A stretch of DNA of 64,000 nucleotides. It comes from a virus. The DNA lies in the IMG/VR virus record IMGVR_UViG_3300029914_000002, positions 62,001 to 126,000 of that record; one strand, written 5' to 3'. Numbering within the stretch: the first letter of the stretch is position 1; every line of letters starts with the position of its first letter. This document shows, piece by piece, positions 7,883-16,420 of this stretch. The notes beneath the pieces were generated by a model. The model did not search any database. It saw only the letters and a list, made by a program, of their open reading frames with translations, and was not told the origin of the DNA. Both the position numbers and the translations under genes were made by a program.

Positions 7883-8758
7883 TTATAAATATTTGAAATA
7901 ATTATTTTTATAAGATTTTTTGTTACCTGATAATACTTCCCATATTCTATTAGTTTTAGTATTAAAATACGACGCACAATTTTTTACACTATTAAATTCT
8001 TTAATTATTTCTCCACTTTCTGATATTTGAGCAACTTTTTTAGATCTTAATAATTTATATTCTTCAGTCATAGGTCTTTTTTTTACACCAATCATAGCTT
8101 TACTCATTTTCAATTTAACTTCATCTGTTCTTTTTTGACCAGTATTCTTTTTTACCCTTTTTTCAATAGTTTCTTTACTTTGCTGTTTACCTTTTTTTGA
8201 AATGCTTATTTTTAATTTAGCTTCATCACTCATTTTTTTACCTTTATTTAATATACTTAATTTTAATTTAGTTTCATCACTTGTTATTCTACCTTTTTGT
8301 GATTTACTCATTTTTAATTTAGTTTCATCTGAAATATTTATTCCTTTTAATTTTTCTGATATTATTTTTTTTGTTTCTTCACTTTGTTTTATACCAAAGT
8401 GACTTTTGTTTCCAATACTTTTTTGCCTTAATATATCTTTTGTTTTGTCACTATGTTTCATTCCTAAATTATGTCCAGCATTAGGTAAAATATTATATCC
8501 ATTTTTACAGCAATCAAAAAAATCAATATAATATTGTTCTCTAATTAAAATTTCATTAATACTACATTCTTCTAAAATTGTATATGTAAAATTTTCAATA
8601 CCATATTTATCATAAGCTCTTTGTAATTTAATAGAATGATGTTTATTCTTTTTTAATTGATTCTTATGTTGAGTAAATCTTCCTTTAACATTTATTGATG
8701 ATCCAACATAACATTTATTATTTATTAAATTTGTTATTTTATATACACCAATAATCAT
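7883..8758 (-). CDS. GIY-YIG homing endonuclease with NUMOD repeats
   Basis: A 291-residue protein. The N-terminal GIY-YIG nuclease domain reads GVYKITN then CYVGSS, followed by an R at GRF and the KYGIENFTYTILE segment. The middle contains several NUMOD3-type DNA-binding repeats (SDETKLKMSKSQKG and close variants). A NUMOD1-like C-terminus reads AQISESGEIIKEFNSV. This is the architecture of free-standing phage homing endonucleases such as the Seg family. It overlaps the upstream ribbon-helix-helix gene by 4 nt. Selfish mobility is known for the family; its target here is unknown. Confidence 0.92.
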   Translation of the reverse strand: MIIGVYKITNLINNKCYVGSSINVKGRFTQHKNQLKKNKHHSIKLQRAYDKYGIENFTYTILEECSINEILIREQYYIDFFDCCKNGYNILPNAGHNLGMKHSDKTKDILRQKSIGNKSHFGIKQSEETKKIISEKLKGINISDETKLKMSKSQKGRITSDETKLKLSILNKGKKMSDEAKLKISISKKGKQQSKETIEKRVKKNTGQKRTDEVKLKMSKAMIGVKKRPMTEEYKLLRSKKVAQISESGEIIKEFNSVKNCASYFNTKTNRIWEVLSGNKKSYKNNYFKYL

Positions 8759-8898
8759 TTTTGATTTATTATTTTTTCAATAAAATCTTTCATAGCATTT
8801 TCTATGAATAATGATTTATTAATTGATTTCTCTTTTGAAATCTTATCAAATTCTTTTGATATTTCTTTTTCTATTGTAAATGTTTTTTGAACTTTCAT
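8755..8898 (-). CDS. Ribbon-helix-helix small DNA-binding protein
   Basis: The start is taken at MKVQKTFTIEKEI (8898); an in-frame ATG at 8937 would add 13 hydrophobic residues upstream. The 47-residue protein has a strand-helix-helix layout (KTFTIEKEISKEFDKIS, then SLFIENAMKDFIEK) like Arc/CopG regulators. It overlaps the homing endonuclease gene by 4 nt and may repress it. Function inferred from fold. Confidence 0.65.
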   Translation of the reverse strand: MKVQKTFTIEKEISKEFDKISKEKSINKSLFIENAMKDFIEKIINQK

Positions 8899-8945
8899 AT
8901 ATTGTTTTATCTGTATATATAAATATAATAAAGTCAAAAACAGGC

Positions 8946-8982
8946 AAAAAAAAAGACTACAGATATTTCTGTAGTCTTTTTA
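8946..8982. terminator. Hairpin terminator
   Basis: GACTACAGA/TCTGTAGTC flanked by A- and T-runs. It ends the minus-strand gene at 9000. Confidence 0.8.
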
Positions 8983-8999
8983 AATAAATAATAAGTTTA

Positions 9000-9356
9000 T
9001 TATATTTTAGATATTTTATTTAATTCGTTTAATTTGAATTTTCTTTCTAATTGTTTAGGAATTTCATATTTGAATTCGTAACCTTGACTTCTCAAATAAT
9101 CTATTGCTATTAAAGGAGATATACTTTCAGTTATCATTCCGCCCCAATTGCCATTGTTTCTATGTAAGTTAATAATACCATTATAATATATTGTGATATA
9201 AGAATCATTCACATTATTATATGCAGTTGATGTTGTATTAATTTGAACTGCTAATCCATAATTCCATTCACCTGCAAGATAATCAATAAATGGCTCACCG
9301 TACATTTCGCATATTATTTCAACTTCTTCTTTGGTTATATTTTTTAAATCTTTCAT
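9000..9356 (-). CDS. Hypothetical protein
   Basis: A 118-residue protein starting MKDLKNITKEEVEII. It has a beta-rich centre (YITIYYNGIINLHRNNGNW) and a helix-rich end. It forms an ATGA-coupled pair with the membrane protein upstream. Not recognised. Confidence 0.55.
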   Translation of the reverse strand: MKDLKNITKEEVEIICEMYGEPFIDYLAGEWNYGLAVQINTTSTAYNNVNDSYITIYYNGIINLHRNNGNWGGMITESISPLIAIDYLRSQGYEFKYEIPKQLERKFKLNELNKISKI

Positions 9357-9544
9357 TTTTTAGGTTTTTTATTTTTTATTATTAATTCAACTATATAAAA
9401 AAAACTTACAATTATTATAATATCAAATGTTAAGCAGAATCTCCACCATTCAAAAGAATATGCTTTTATATTTATAAAAATAGCAATTTTACTTATAATC
9501 ATGCCTATAATAATGCTAAAAATATACATTGTTTTATTTTTCAT
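9353..9544 (-). CDS. Small two-helix membrane protein
   Basis: A 63-residue protein with two hydrophobic segments (IFSIIIGMIISKIAIFI and IIIIVSFFYIVELII) and a lysine-rich end. It probably sits in the inner membrane. It overlaps both neighbours (4 nt and 11 nt). Function unknown. Confidence 0.6.
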   Translation of the reverse strand: MKNKTMYIFSIIIGMIISKIAIFINIKAYSFEWWRFCLTFDIIIIVSFFYIVELIIKNKKPKK

Positions 9545-9803
9545 AACTATTTTTTAATTTTAAATAAATTTGATAATATTCTTCTTCTGAAATTTTATCA
9601 ATTTCATTATTTATCAATTTAGAATCTTTAGGTTCAGATATTACGTTATCACGTTCAATTTGTTTTTCCTCATATTTCTTCAATTTTACTTGAATTGCAT
9701 CATGTTCATTTTTTTGTTTAAGACGTCTTTTTTCATGATAATCTATTGAATTAATCAAATGATTATATAATTTAGTTTCTTTATATCTTAAAAATCTATT
9801 CAT
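9534..9803 (-). CDS. Small helical protein, start set by promoter
   Basis: The frame is open further upstream, but the TATCTTTG box at 9829-9836 lies inside that extension. The start is therefore placed at MNRFLRYKE (9803), giving 89 residues. The protein is charged and mostly helical (YHEKRRLKQKNEHD). Function unknown. Confidence 0.6.
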   Translation of the reverse strand: MNRFLRYKETKLYNHLINSIDYHEKRRLKQKNEHDAIQVKLKKYEEKQIERDNVISEPKDSKLINNEIDKISEEEYYQIYLKLKNSYEK

Positions 9804-9828
9804 ATTATTAGTATTTAAAGTTAATGTG

Positions 9829-9836
9829 CAAAGATA
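9829..9836 (-). promoter_or_regulatory. Bacteroidota-type -7 box TATCTTTG
   Basis: The reverse complement reads TATCTTTG, 25 nt upstream of the ATG at 9803. It decides the start of that gene. Confidence 0.6.
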
Positions 9837-9904
9837 CAAATAAAAATTGAATATAATATAAAAATTAATAATATTTAATATAATAGGACAGCAATAAAAA
9901 TATA

Positions 9905-10036
9905 TATAATAATGTCGCACTTAAAGTGACGAGGTTCATTTTTTGGGTTATGTTAGTTTAGAGTCATTATGACTTTGGAATTGTTGAAAAGCAATGAATG
10001 AATTAGCAAACTAAAAATAAAAAAAATAAAAAAATT
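9905..10036 (+). promoter_or_regulatory. Structured leader before the zinc-ribbon/VWA operon
   Basis: The gap holds several inverted repeats: GTCGCACTT/AAGTGAC near 9914, AGTCAT/ATGACT near 9961, and TAGTTT/AAACTA bracketing about 9954-10014. The gene starts at 10037. It looks like a folded 5' untranslated region, but I recognise no known riboswitch. Confidence 0.35.
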
Positions 10037-10924
10037 ATGACAAACAACAAACTGTTGGACAGGAACCCTTCTGTTCAAATTTCTAGCAAAAGAAACGAAT
10101 TGAAAATTTATCAAGGTAACATTATTTACTTAAATAATGGTGATAACTTTGAACTTAATTTTTTCAATCCAACAAATGAAAAAATTGGAGTTAGTATCGA
10201 ATTTAACGGAATCAAAAAAGGAGATTCTTATTTAATTTTAAATCCTGGTCAAAATGTATTTTTAGATCGGTTTTTAGATGAACAACGTAAAATGTTATTT
10301 GAAACTTATAACATTGATGGTAATAATAAAGAAGCGTTAGAAGCGATTGAAAAAAATGGATTAATTACCTTTAATTTCTATAAAGAATATTGGAGAAGTA
10401 ATAATACTAATGAAGTAAATGTAAATTATGAATTTCCACCTAAGCCTTATAATTATAATAATCTTAATAACACTGGAACATATTATGGAAATTATTTTGG
10501 AAATTCTTCAATAACATCATTAACTGGAAATTCTATAAGTTTTTCTGGATTTTTTGATACTAATAATTCTAATTCTAAATATAATTCAGATACTAGTTGT
10601 GTTTATACTCAAAGTTGCAATTCATTAAATAATAATATATTTAATTCATCAAGTAATATTGGAGGATCAACATTTACATCTAGTTTAAATATTAATTCTA
10701 TTGAAACTGGTAGAGTTGAAAAAGGAGAATTATCAGATCAAAAATTAAAAAATGTAAACGTCGAATTTTCAAATACATCATTCTATTCAATATCTTATAA
10801 ACTTATGCCTTATTCTTCTAAATCTCAGAGTATCAATGAGATACGTGAATATTGTAATGAGTGCGGATATCGTTTAAGAAAAAGTTCTTGGAAATTCTGT
10901 CCGAAATGCGGAACTAAAATTTAA
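10037..10924 (+). CDS. Conserved phage protein with C-terminal zinc ribbon
   Basis: A 295-residue protein. The N-terminal beta-rich domain contains NPGQNVFLDRFLDEQRKMLF and FETYNID, which I recall as a pattern conserved in T4-like phage hypothetical proteins. A low-complexity Asn/Ser linker follows (about 145-225). The C-terminus is a zinc ribbon with CNECGY and CPKCGT near 273-293. Virion association is possible but unproven. The gene is followed by the VWA protein, 8 nt downstream. Confidence 0.7.
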   Translation: MTNNKLLDRNPSVQISSKRNELKIYQGNIIYLNNGDNFELNFFNPTNEKIGVSIEFNGIKKGDSYLILNPGQNVFLDRFLDEQRKMLFETYNIDGNNKEALEAIEKNGLITFNFYKEYWRSNNTNEVNVNYEFPPKPYNYNNLNNTGTYYGNYFGNSSITSLTGNSISFSGFFDTNNSNSKYNSDTSCVYTQSCNSLNNNIFNSSSNIGGSTFTSSLNINSIETGRVEKGELSDQKLKNVNVEFSNTSFYSISYKLMPYSSKSQSINEIREYCNECGYRLRKSSWKFCPKCGTKI

Positions 10925-10932
10925 TTTATAAT

Positions 10933-11541
10933 ATGAATAAGGTAGATATAGTTTGCATATTGGATATGTCTGGCTCAATGGGGTCGATAATAGTAAAAGC
11001 GAGAGAAGGATTTAACAAATTCTTAACGGAACAAAAGGAAAATGGAAATAAAATAAATTTTTCATTGATGTTTTTTGATACAAGTTTTTATATGCCATAT
11101 AAAAACGTTGACATTAAAGAAGTAAATGAACTTAATGAAAACACTTATTATGCTAATGGTGGTACTAGTTTATATGATGCGTTAGGATTTGCTTCAGATA
11201 ATTATATAAAGCAACTAGGATCAACTAAAAAAAGTAAAAGAAGTGATAAAACATTATTTGTTATATTAACAGACGGAGAAGAAAATTCTTCTACTATATA
11301 TAGTCGTGATATGATTAAATTAATGGTGACAGATATGAGAGAAAATTTAAATATTGAATTTATTTATTTAGGTGCAAATCAAGATTCATGTTTTGTCGCA
11401 GAATCAATGGGAATGAGTAGAAGCAATTCATTTAATTATGATGCTACGAATGACGGAATAATAGTAGCATATTCAAATATTTCTGCTGCAACGACTTATT
11501 ATACCGAAAATAATGTAAAGGATAATCTTTTCCAAAAATAA
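10933..11541 (+). CDS. von Willebrand factor A (VWA) domain protein
   Basis: A 202-residue single VWA domain. The MIDAS metal site is complete: DMSGSMGS near residue 10-17, the Thr of GGTSLYDA, and the Asp of LTDGEENSS. VWA domains bind protein ligands through a divalent metal. It is transcribed with the zinc-ribbon protein, so the two may act together. No signal peptide, so probably cytoplasmic or virion-borne. Confidence 0.9.
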   Translation: MNKVDIVCILDMSGSMGSIIVKAREGFNKFLTEQKENGNKINFSLMFFDTSFYMPYKNVDIKEVNELNENTYYANGGTSLYDALGFASDNYIKQLGSTKKSKRSDKTLFVILTDGEENSSTIYSRDMIKLMVTDMRENLNIEFIYLGANQDSCFVAESMGMSRSNSFNYDATNDGIIVAYSNISAATTYYTENNVKDNLFQK

Positions 11542-11577
11542 AGATAAAATAGTGAGATTTAATGAACCTTAAATAAC

Positions 11578-11609
11578 AAAAAAGAGAATCAATTGATTCT
11601 CTTTTTTTA
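11578..11609. terminator. Bidirectional hairpin terminator
   Basis: GAGAATCAATTGATTCTC flanked by A- and T-runs, between the VWA gene (+) and the tagged gene ending at 11607 (-). Confidence 0.8.
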
Positions 11610-12017
11610 TAAATTAAATTTTAATGCATTTAGATAAATTTCGTAATTTTCTTTTGATATATCATTTATAATATTATCTATTTCTGTGATTTTTATTCTA
11701 CCTAATTCTGAATATTTATCCATTATATATTTTATAAATTTTGATATTTTTTCTATTTCTGAATCTATCCATCCTGGATTATCTAGTATAGTATTAATAT
11801 CAAACAAAAAATAATCATTATTTGTGGATAATCTTAAATTTAAAAAATAATTTCTTTGTATATCATTTTTATTATAACTAAACGCATAATCACAATTATA
11901 TTCATATGAATAAATAATTTCATTTTGATTTTTATTTATAAAATTATGTATATAATAAGCGAGTTCTTGAATTTTCTCTTTACTATTTGATTTTTCAAAC
12001 TTTTTAATATATTTCAA
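11607..12017 (-). CDS. Double-tagged protein (MKYIKKFE...NALKFNL)
   Basis: A 136-residue protein starting MKYIKKFEKS and ending LNALKFNL. The core (YYIHNFINKNQNEIIYSYEYN...IDNIINDIS) resembles the proteins at 21468 and the broken gene at 20715 in layout. It is the last gene before a terminator. Function unknown. Confidence 0.7.
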   Translation of the reverse strand: MKYIKKFEKSNSKEKIQELAYYIHNFINKNQNEIIYSYEYNCDYAFSYNKNDIQRNYFLNLRLSTNNDYFLFDINTILDNPGWIDSEIEKISKFIKYIMDKYSELGRIKITEIDNIINDISKENYEIYLNALKFNL

Positions 12018-12018
12018 T

Positions 12019-12264
12019 TTATTTAAATTTTATTTTTCCTTTTGCATTGGTTTTTTTATCTATTTCTTCTTCATCGATCCATATTTTAACTATTTCTTGA
12101 GTTTTAATATTAAATGCTTCAATATAATAATCTGGTGATTTTAACTCATCATTTACATCTAAAATATGTACTAAATTTTCAACTTTCAAATTATTCTCAA
12201 TCAACTTAACGAAATCTCCTTTCTTATATTTAGGATTTTTTTCTATGTATTTAGCATTTTTCAT
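12019..12264 (-). CDS. Small protein with a KGDFVKL core and decayed tags
   Basis: An 81-residue protein. KKGDFVKLIENN and IVKIWIDEEEIDKKT match the second core subfamily (12818, 18388), but it starts MKNAKYIEKN and ends GKIKFK, so both end motifs are degenerate. Next to tagged paralogues. Confidence 0.62.
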   Translation of the reverse strand: MKNAKYIEKNPKYKKGDFVKLIENNLKVENLVHILDVNDELKSPDYYIEAFNIKTQEIVKIWIDEEEIDKKTNAKGKIKFK

Positions 12265-12288
12265 AAGATATTATTTTTTTAAAATATG

Positions 12289-12813
12289 TTATAAATTAAA
12301 TTTATTTACTGTTTTATCAAATTCTATTTTCTTTTTATATTCATCTACATTAAAAGTTTTATATTTATCATTTGAATGATGATATATATTACCATCATCT
12401 CCTATTTCAGCATCTACATTTCCTAAAACATCACATAATTTAGTAATGATTGTTAAGTTTTCACTATCATTTATTCTTTCAAAAAATCCAGATCCATGTC
12501 CATTTCTTGTCAACCATAAATCATTACCAATTTGGTCATCTGTCATATCTTCAAAAACATCTCCTGCTGAATTAATAAACCATTCAACTTCTTTTACAAT
12601 CTCATCTTTAGAATTTTCATCGATATCATATATATTTTTTCCTTCCCATGGATCATAATCTGTTTCATGACCTTCTTCAGTCCAAATTAATGCTGTTATA
12701 TAGCTATCAACAGCAGTATCTATATCGTAATCATTTTCAAATTCATTAATATCATGATATTCTTCGAAATCTTCATCATCGTCAAATTCTTCAAATATTT
12801 TTAAATGTTTCAT
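12289..12813 (-). CDS. Double-tagged acidic protein (MKHLKIFEEF...TVNKFNL)
   Basis: A 174-residue, strongly acidic protein. Its first residues MKHLKIFEEFDDDED match those of the neighbour at 12818, although the rest differs. It ends KTVNKFNL. The shared ends with unlike middles argue for cassette shuffling or for selection on the ends. Function unknown. Confidence 0.7.
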   Translation of the reverse strand: MKHLKIFEEFDDDEDFEEYHDINEFENDYDIDTAVDSYITALIWTEEGHETDYDPWEGKNIYDIDENSKDEIVKEVEWFINSAGDVFEDMTDDQIGNDLWLTRNGHGSGFFERINDSENLTIITKLCDVLGNVDAEIGDDGNIYHHSNDKYKTFNVDEYKKKIEFDKTVNKFNL

Positions 12814-12817
12814 AGTT

Positions 12818-13180
12818 TTACATATTAAATTTGTTTGCTGTTAATAATAGTTCAAGTTCTTCAATTTCACTTGAAGTTAAATCTCTATCAATCTCACTTT
12901 CACCTATCCAAAATTCTTTTAATTCTCTTGTCTTTTTATGAATAGATATTACTTTATATCTTGGCTCATACATATCATCATCATTTTCATCAAAATCTGT
13001 ATCGTTAACTTCAATAATTTTAACAAATGGACCTACAACATTCAATTCACTTTCAGAATCATCTAATTTTACATAATCTTCTAATTTTACATAATCTCCT
13101 ACATGTTGAGATGTATAATGTCCTACTGGTGATAATTCGTCATCATCGTCAAATTCTTCAAATATTTTTAAGTGTTTCAT
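12818..13180 (-). CDS. Double-tagged protein (MKHLKIFEEF...ANKFNM)
   Basis: A 120-residue protein with HVGDYVKLEDYVKLDD, ELKEFWIGESEIDRDLT and SSEIEELELLLTANKFNM. It belongs with 4974, 12019 and 18388 in a second core subfamily. Four nt upstream of the gene at 12289. Confidence 0.7.
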   Translation of the reverse strand: MKHLKIFEEFDDDDELSPVGHYTSQHVGDYVKLEDYVKLDDSESELNVVGPFVKIIEVNDTDFDENDDDMYEPRYKVISIHKKTRELKEFWIGESEIDRDLTSSEIEELELLLTANKFNM

Positions 13181-13185
13181 AATTT

Positions 13186-14568
13186 TTACATATTAAATTT
13201 ATCTACATTTACAATATAACTATATTCATTTATAATTTCAGGATTCAATATATTTGATTTCATTATTAATTTATAATTTTCATTATCATTTTCAATTAAG
13301 TATTTTTGAAATTCATAAGTTTTAAACCATTCTAATATTTTTCCATTATATAATTTAGCAATTTCTAATAAATTTATATGCTTTCTATAATATTTAAACC
13401 AAATATCATAGTCATAATCATAAAATGCATATTTTTTTTCCATTTTTTTAAACATTTCTAAATTATCTGTTTTAATCCAAATCGGAAATATATCATCAGG
13501 ACTGTCTACATATTTACTAACTACATCATCAATAGAGTTTTTTAAATTATCAAAATTAAGATGACTATAACTATCTTCATATTCAATAGTTTCATATCTT
13601 AAGTCATCAGAATCATATATATTAGATAAAAATTCTTTAATAGTTTTAACATTTAATTTATATTTTATCATATACTTAATCATAGTTTTATACTCAAAAA
13701 CCAATTCTATCTGATATTTTTTTGTGTCACTATCATGATTAGTATTATCATTAATATTAAAAGGCATTTTTTCTAATGCTTTCTTTGCTGCTATTTCTAC
13801 TGCACGTTCATGAGCCATTGAAATTTCACTTTCAAATGTTTCTAAATCATCAGTTAAATCTAAATATTTAAATAAGTCTGCTATTTTACCTTGTTCTGTA
13901 GGATCTATATTATCGTCAAAATAAAATAACTTGGATAATTCTATAATTTTATCATTAGTTTCTTTTTTTGTATAATTACCCAAATAATCTAATTCTTCTT
14001 TATCAACATAGAATTCATAATTATTATTATCTCGAGTTAATTGTAAAATAGAACTTATAGAACCATTTTCGATATCAAGTAAATTTTCAAGAACCTCAAT
14101 ATTAATAATTAAAGTGAATCCTTTCTCATCATATGAAAATTCTTTTTCATATGGATAATGATAATTTTTTTCTGAATTTATTATTGCTTCATCTTCATCG
14201 AATCCAATATATTTGTTGATATCTTCTGGTTTAAATTTCTTTGATGATAATACTTTTATTAAATTTGGTATATTATCTATATTATCTTCAACATCAGAAC
14301 TTTCTGTTATTGGATTATTTTTTAAATATGCAACTTGTTTAGTTTGTTTAAATGTTAAGTCACTAAGTTTTTTAACTTTAATATTTATTTCATTATTTAA
14401 TTCTGCTTGTGTTTTTCTATCTTTTTCGTTTTGAACTCTCTTTCTAAGTTTTTTGAGACTATCTTGCATATATGCAATCTTATCTGCAATGTTATCATCA
14501 ATTTTGAAAGGTTTTTCGTTATTTATTTTGATTGGAGTAAAATATTCATAATTTTTAATATATCTCAT
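13186..14568 (-). CDS. Large double-tagged protein (MRYIKNYE...NVDKFNM)
   Basis: At 460 residues, the largest tagged protein in the window. It starts MRYIKNYEYF, has an N-terminal coiled-coil-like stretch (about 25-75, LKKLRKRVQNEKDRKTQAE), a mixed middle and the end NVDKFNM. No recognised enzyme motif. It sits between tagged neighbours with short gaps. Confidence 0.7.
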   Translation of the reverse strand: MRYIKNYEYFTPIKINNEKPFKIDDNIADKIAYMQDSLKKLRKRVQNEKDRKTQAELNNEINIKVKKLSDLTFKQTKQVAYLKNNPITESSDVEDNIDNIPNLIKVLSSKKFKPEDINKYIGFDEDEAIINSEKNYHYPYEKEFSYDEKGFTLIINIEVLENLLDIENGSISSILQLTRDNNNYEFYVDKEELDYLGNYTKKETNDKIIELSKLFYFDDNIDPTEQGKIADLFKYLDLTDDLETFESEISMAHERAVEIAAKKALEKMPFNINDNTNHDSDTKKYQIELVFEYKTMIKYMIKYKLNVKTIKEFLSNIYDSDDLRYETIEYEDSYSHLNFDNLKNSIDDVVSKYVDSPDDIFPIWIKTDNLEMFKKMEKKYAFYDYDYDIWFKYYRKHINLLEIAKLYNGKILEWFKTYEFQKYLIENDNENYKLIMKSNILNPEIINEYSYIVNVDKFNM

Positions 14569-14586
14569 AATAATATATATAATTTT

Positions 14587-15036
14587 TTATAGATTAAATT
14601 TTTTTGCACTTATTTTAATTAAAAGGTTATTAATATATTCTTTTAATTCTATCATATCGTCTGAGGTTTTAATTGTAAAATCTCTAAATATAACATCAGG
14701 ATTATATTTTTGAAATTTATTTTTATACCAATTCAATTGTAATTTACTCAATATATCATCTCTATTATAATCATCCGATAACGGAATTATATGTTCCATA
14801 CTATTATAGTTATATGGTAATAAATTAATATCATCAACATGATTTAATATTATAAAAAAATATATATCATTAGTAAATAATTCAAATTTTATTTTTTTTG
14901 AATTTAAAAAATTAATAATATATGGTATTTTTTCAAAAAATTTATCACTAATAATTACTCCTGGTAATTTACCATATTCTCCTCCAACTTTAATATCGGA
15001 CGGTTCTATTACTTTATAACTTTCTAAATATTTCAT
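14587..15036 (-). CDS. Double-tagged protein (MKYLESYK...SAKKFNL)
   Basis: A 149-residue protein starting MKYLESYKVI and ending KISAKKFNL. The core (IIPLSDDYN..., WYKNKFQKYNPD) is not recognised. It is the first gene of this minus-strand block. A TATATA element lies 26-39 nt upstream. Confidence 0.68.
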   Translation of the reverse strand: MKYLESYKVIEPSDIKVGGEYGKLPGVIISDKFFEKIPYIINFLNSKKIKFELFTNDIYFFIILNHVDDINLLPYNYNSMEHIIPLSDDYNRDDILSKLQLNWYKNKFQKYNPDVIFRDFTIKTSDDMIELKEYINNLLIKISAKKFNL

Positions 15037-15061
15037 ATATAAACTTTATTTTATTATATTA

Positions 15062-15075
15062 TTATATATAAAAAA
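15062..15075 (-). promoter_or_regulatory. TTTTTTATATATA-type element
   Basis: The reverse complement has a T-run followed by TATATAA, about 26 nt upstream of the ATG at 15036. Same class as 6558. Confidence 0.35.
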
Positions 15076-15139
15076 TATAAAATCATTTGTGGGTATGCAA
15101 ATTAATTTATATATTTGCTTAAATAAAAATAAAATAAAA

Positions 15140-15415
15140 ATGGCTAAGAAAAAAGATTCATATGTCTGTTCAGAGTGTTTAAATGAATTTCCTTCAAAGG
15201 AAATTTTTGCTGCATTAGTGCCCAATAGAGAGTATTATACAAATTATTGTAAAAAATGTTTAATTGATTTAGAAATTGATAAATGTAAAGCATATACAAG
15301 TAGTACATTCAAAGGTCCTTATATTTTAGTTAAAGATATTGGCAGTGAAAAAAAAGTAACGAAAAAGAAAACAACAACGAAAAAAACTACTAAAAAGATT
15401 ATTAAAGAAAAATAA
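15140..15415 (+). CDS. Small zinc-finger protein with lysine-rich tail
   Basis: The start is placed at MAKKKDSYVC (15140); the open frame extends upstream to 15089 but the added part is hydrophobic and unlikely. The 91-residue protein has CSECLNEF and YCKKCLID zinc-binding pairs, then a basic tail of Lys and Thr. The pattern suggests a nucleic-acid-binding protein. Specific role unknown. Confidence 0.65.
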   Translation: MAKKKDSYVCSECLNEFPSKEIFAALVPNREYYTNYCKKCLIDLEIDKCKAYTSSTFKGPYILVKDIGSEKKVTKKKTTTKKTTKKIIKEK

Positions 15416-15423
15416 TTATTTTT

Positions 15424-15849
15424 ATGAAAGATAATAAAGAGAAAATAAAAAAATTACGAAAATATTATTGGGATAATTGTAGTCATGCATCAAGAGAAGA
15501 GTGGTCAAATGAAGAAAATGATTTAAAAAATGATATATCTTCAATATTTGGCAAATTTGATGTCACGGAAGAAAATATTAGTGATGATGAAATAGATAAT
15601 TTAAAAAACTTAATAGATAATTGTGCTATAGAAGTTAAAAAAAGCAAAATAAATAGTTATTTAAAATATTTAGATGAAAAAATTATATGGAGATGTGAAT
15701 CACCATATAACATTATTGAAAAAGAAAAAATTCAAACAAAATTTGATTATTTTTATAATTTAGATTATGATAAGATAGAAGAATCAGAATTGGATGATTT
15801 TTATGATTTAATTCAAAATTTTATGTGGAGTAAAAATGAAAAGAATTAA
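15424..15849 (+). CDS. Acidic hypothetical protein
   Basis: A 141-residue helical, acidic protein. It precedes gmhA and overlaps it by 14 nt out of frame. No recognised domain. Confidence 0.58.
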   Translation: MKDNKEKIKKLRKYYWDNCSHASREEWSNEENDLKNDISSIFGKFDVTEENISDDEIDNLKNLIDNCAIEVKKSKINSYLKYLDEKIIWRCESPYNIIEKEKIQTKFDYFYNLDYDKIEESELDDFYDLIQNFMWSKNEKN

Positions 15850-16411
15850 AAATATAATAAGAGAATCAATAAATGTAAAAGAATTAATTTATTCTGATGA
15901 TACTTTAATTAAAACAATAGAAGATATTACTAATTTGATGATTAAGTGCTTTAAAAATGACGGTAAAGTTCTTTTATGTGGAAATGGTGGAAGTGCTGCT
16001 GATGCTCAGCACATTGCTGCAGAATTATCAGGTAGATTTTATATAGATAGAGATCCATTATTTGCTGAAGCATTACATGTAAATACATCATATTTGACTG
16101 CTGTTGCAAACGATTATTCCTTTGATAATATATATTCAAGATTAATAAAAGGAATGGGTAGAAAAAATGATATTCTAATTGCAATCTCAACCTCAGGTAA
16201 CTCTAATAATGTTTTTAATGCTTGTTATGAAGCTAATAAATTAGGAATGATAACTATTGCATTAACAGGTAAAGATGGTGGAAAACTCAAAGGAATAAGT
16301 AATTACACAATTAATGTTCCATCTGATAATACACCAAGAATACAAGAATCTCATATTATGATTGGACATATCATATGTGAAATGGTAGAAGAAATAATGT
16401 TTAAAAAATAA
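15836..16411 (+). CDS. gmhA: Phosphoheptose isomerase (sedoheptulose-7-phosphate isomerase)
   Basis: A 191-residue SIS-domain protein that matches GmhA along its full length. It has VLLCGNGGSAADAQHIAAEL, then GRF, ALHVNTSYLTAVANDY, the phosphosugar loop ISTSGNSNNV, and QESHIMIGHIICE near the C-terminus with the catalytic His/Glu region. The enzyme converts sedoheptulose 7-phosphate to D-glycero-manno-heptose 7-phosphate, the first step of heptose nucleotide synthesis. In a phage it could feed surface-sugar remodelling or DNA or virion glycosylation; that is inference. No other heptose-pathway gene is in the window. Confidence 0.93.
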   Translation: MKRIKNIIRESINVKELIYSDDTLIKTIEDITNLMIKCFKNDGKVLLCGNGGSAADAQHIAAELSGRFYIDRDPLFAEALHVNTSYLTAVANDYSFDNIYSRLIKGMGRKNDILIAISTSGNSNNVFNACYEANKLGMITIALTGKDGGKLKGISNYTINVPSDNTPRIQESHIMIGHIICEMVEEIMFKK

Positions 16412-16420
16412 TAAAATCAA

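Noticed and set aside
8202-8402. 66-codon plus-strand frame rich in Leu/Ile/Phe
   Set aside because: Antisense reading of the NUMOD repeats in the homing endonuclease.
15951-16190. 79-codon frame antisense to gmhA
   Set aside because: A shadow of a clearly conserved gene.
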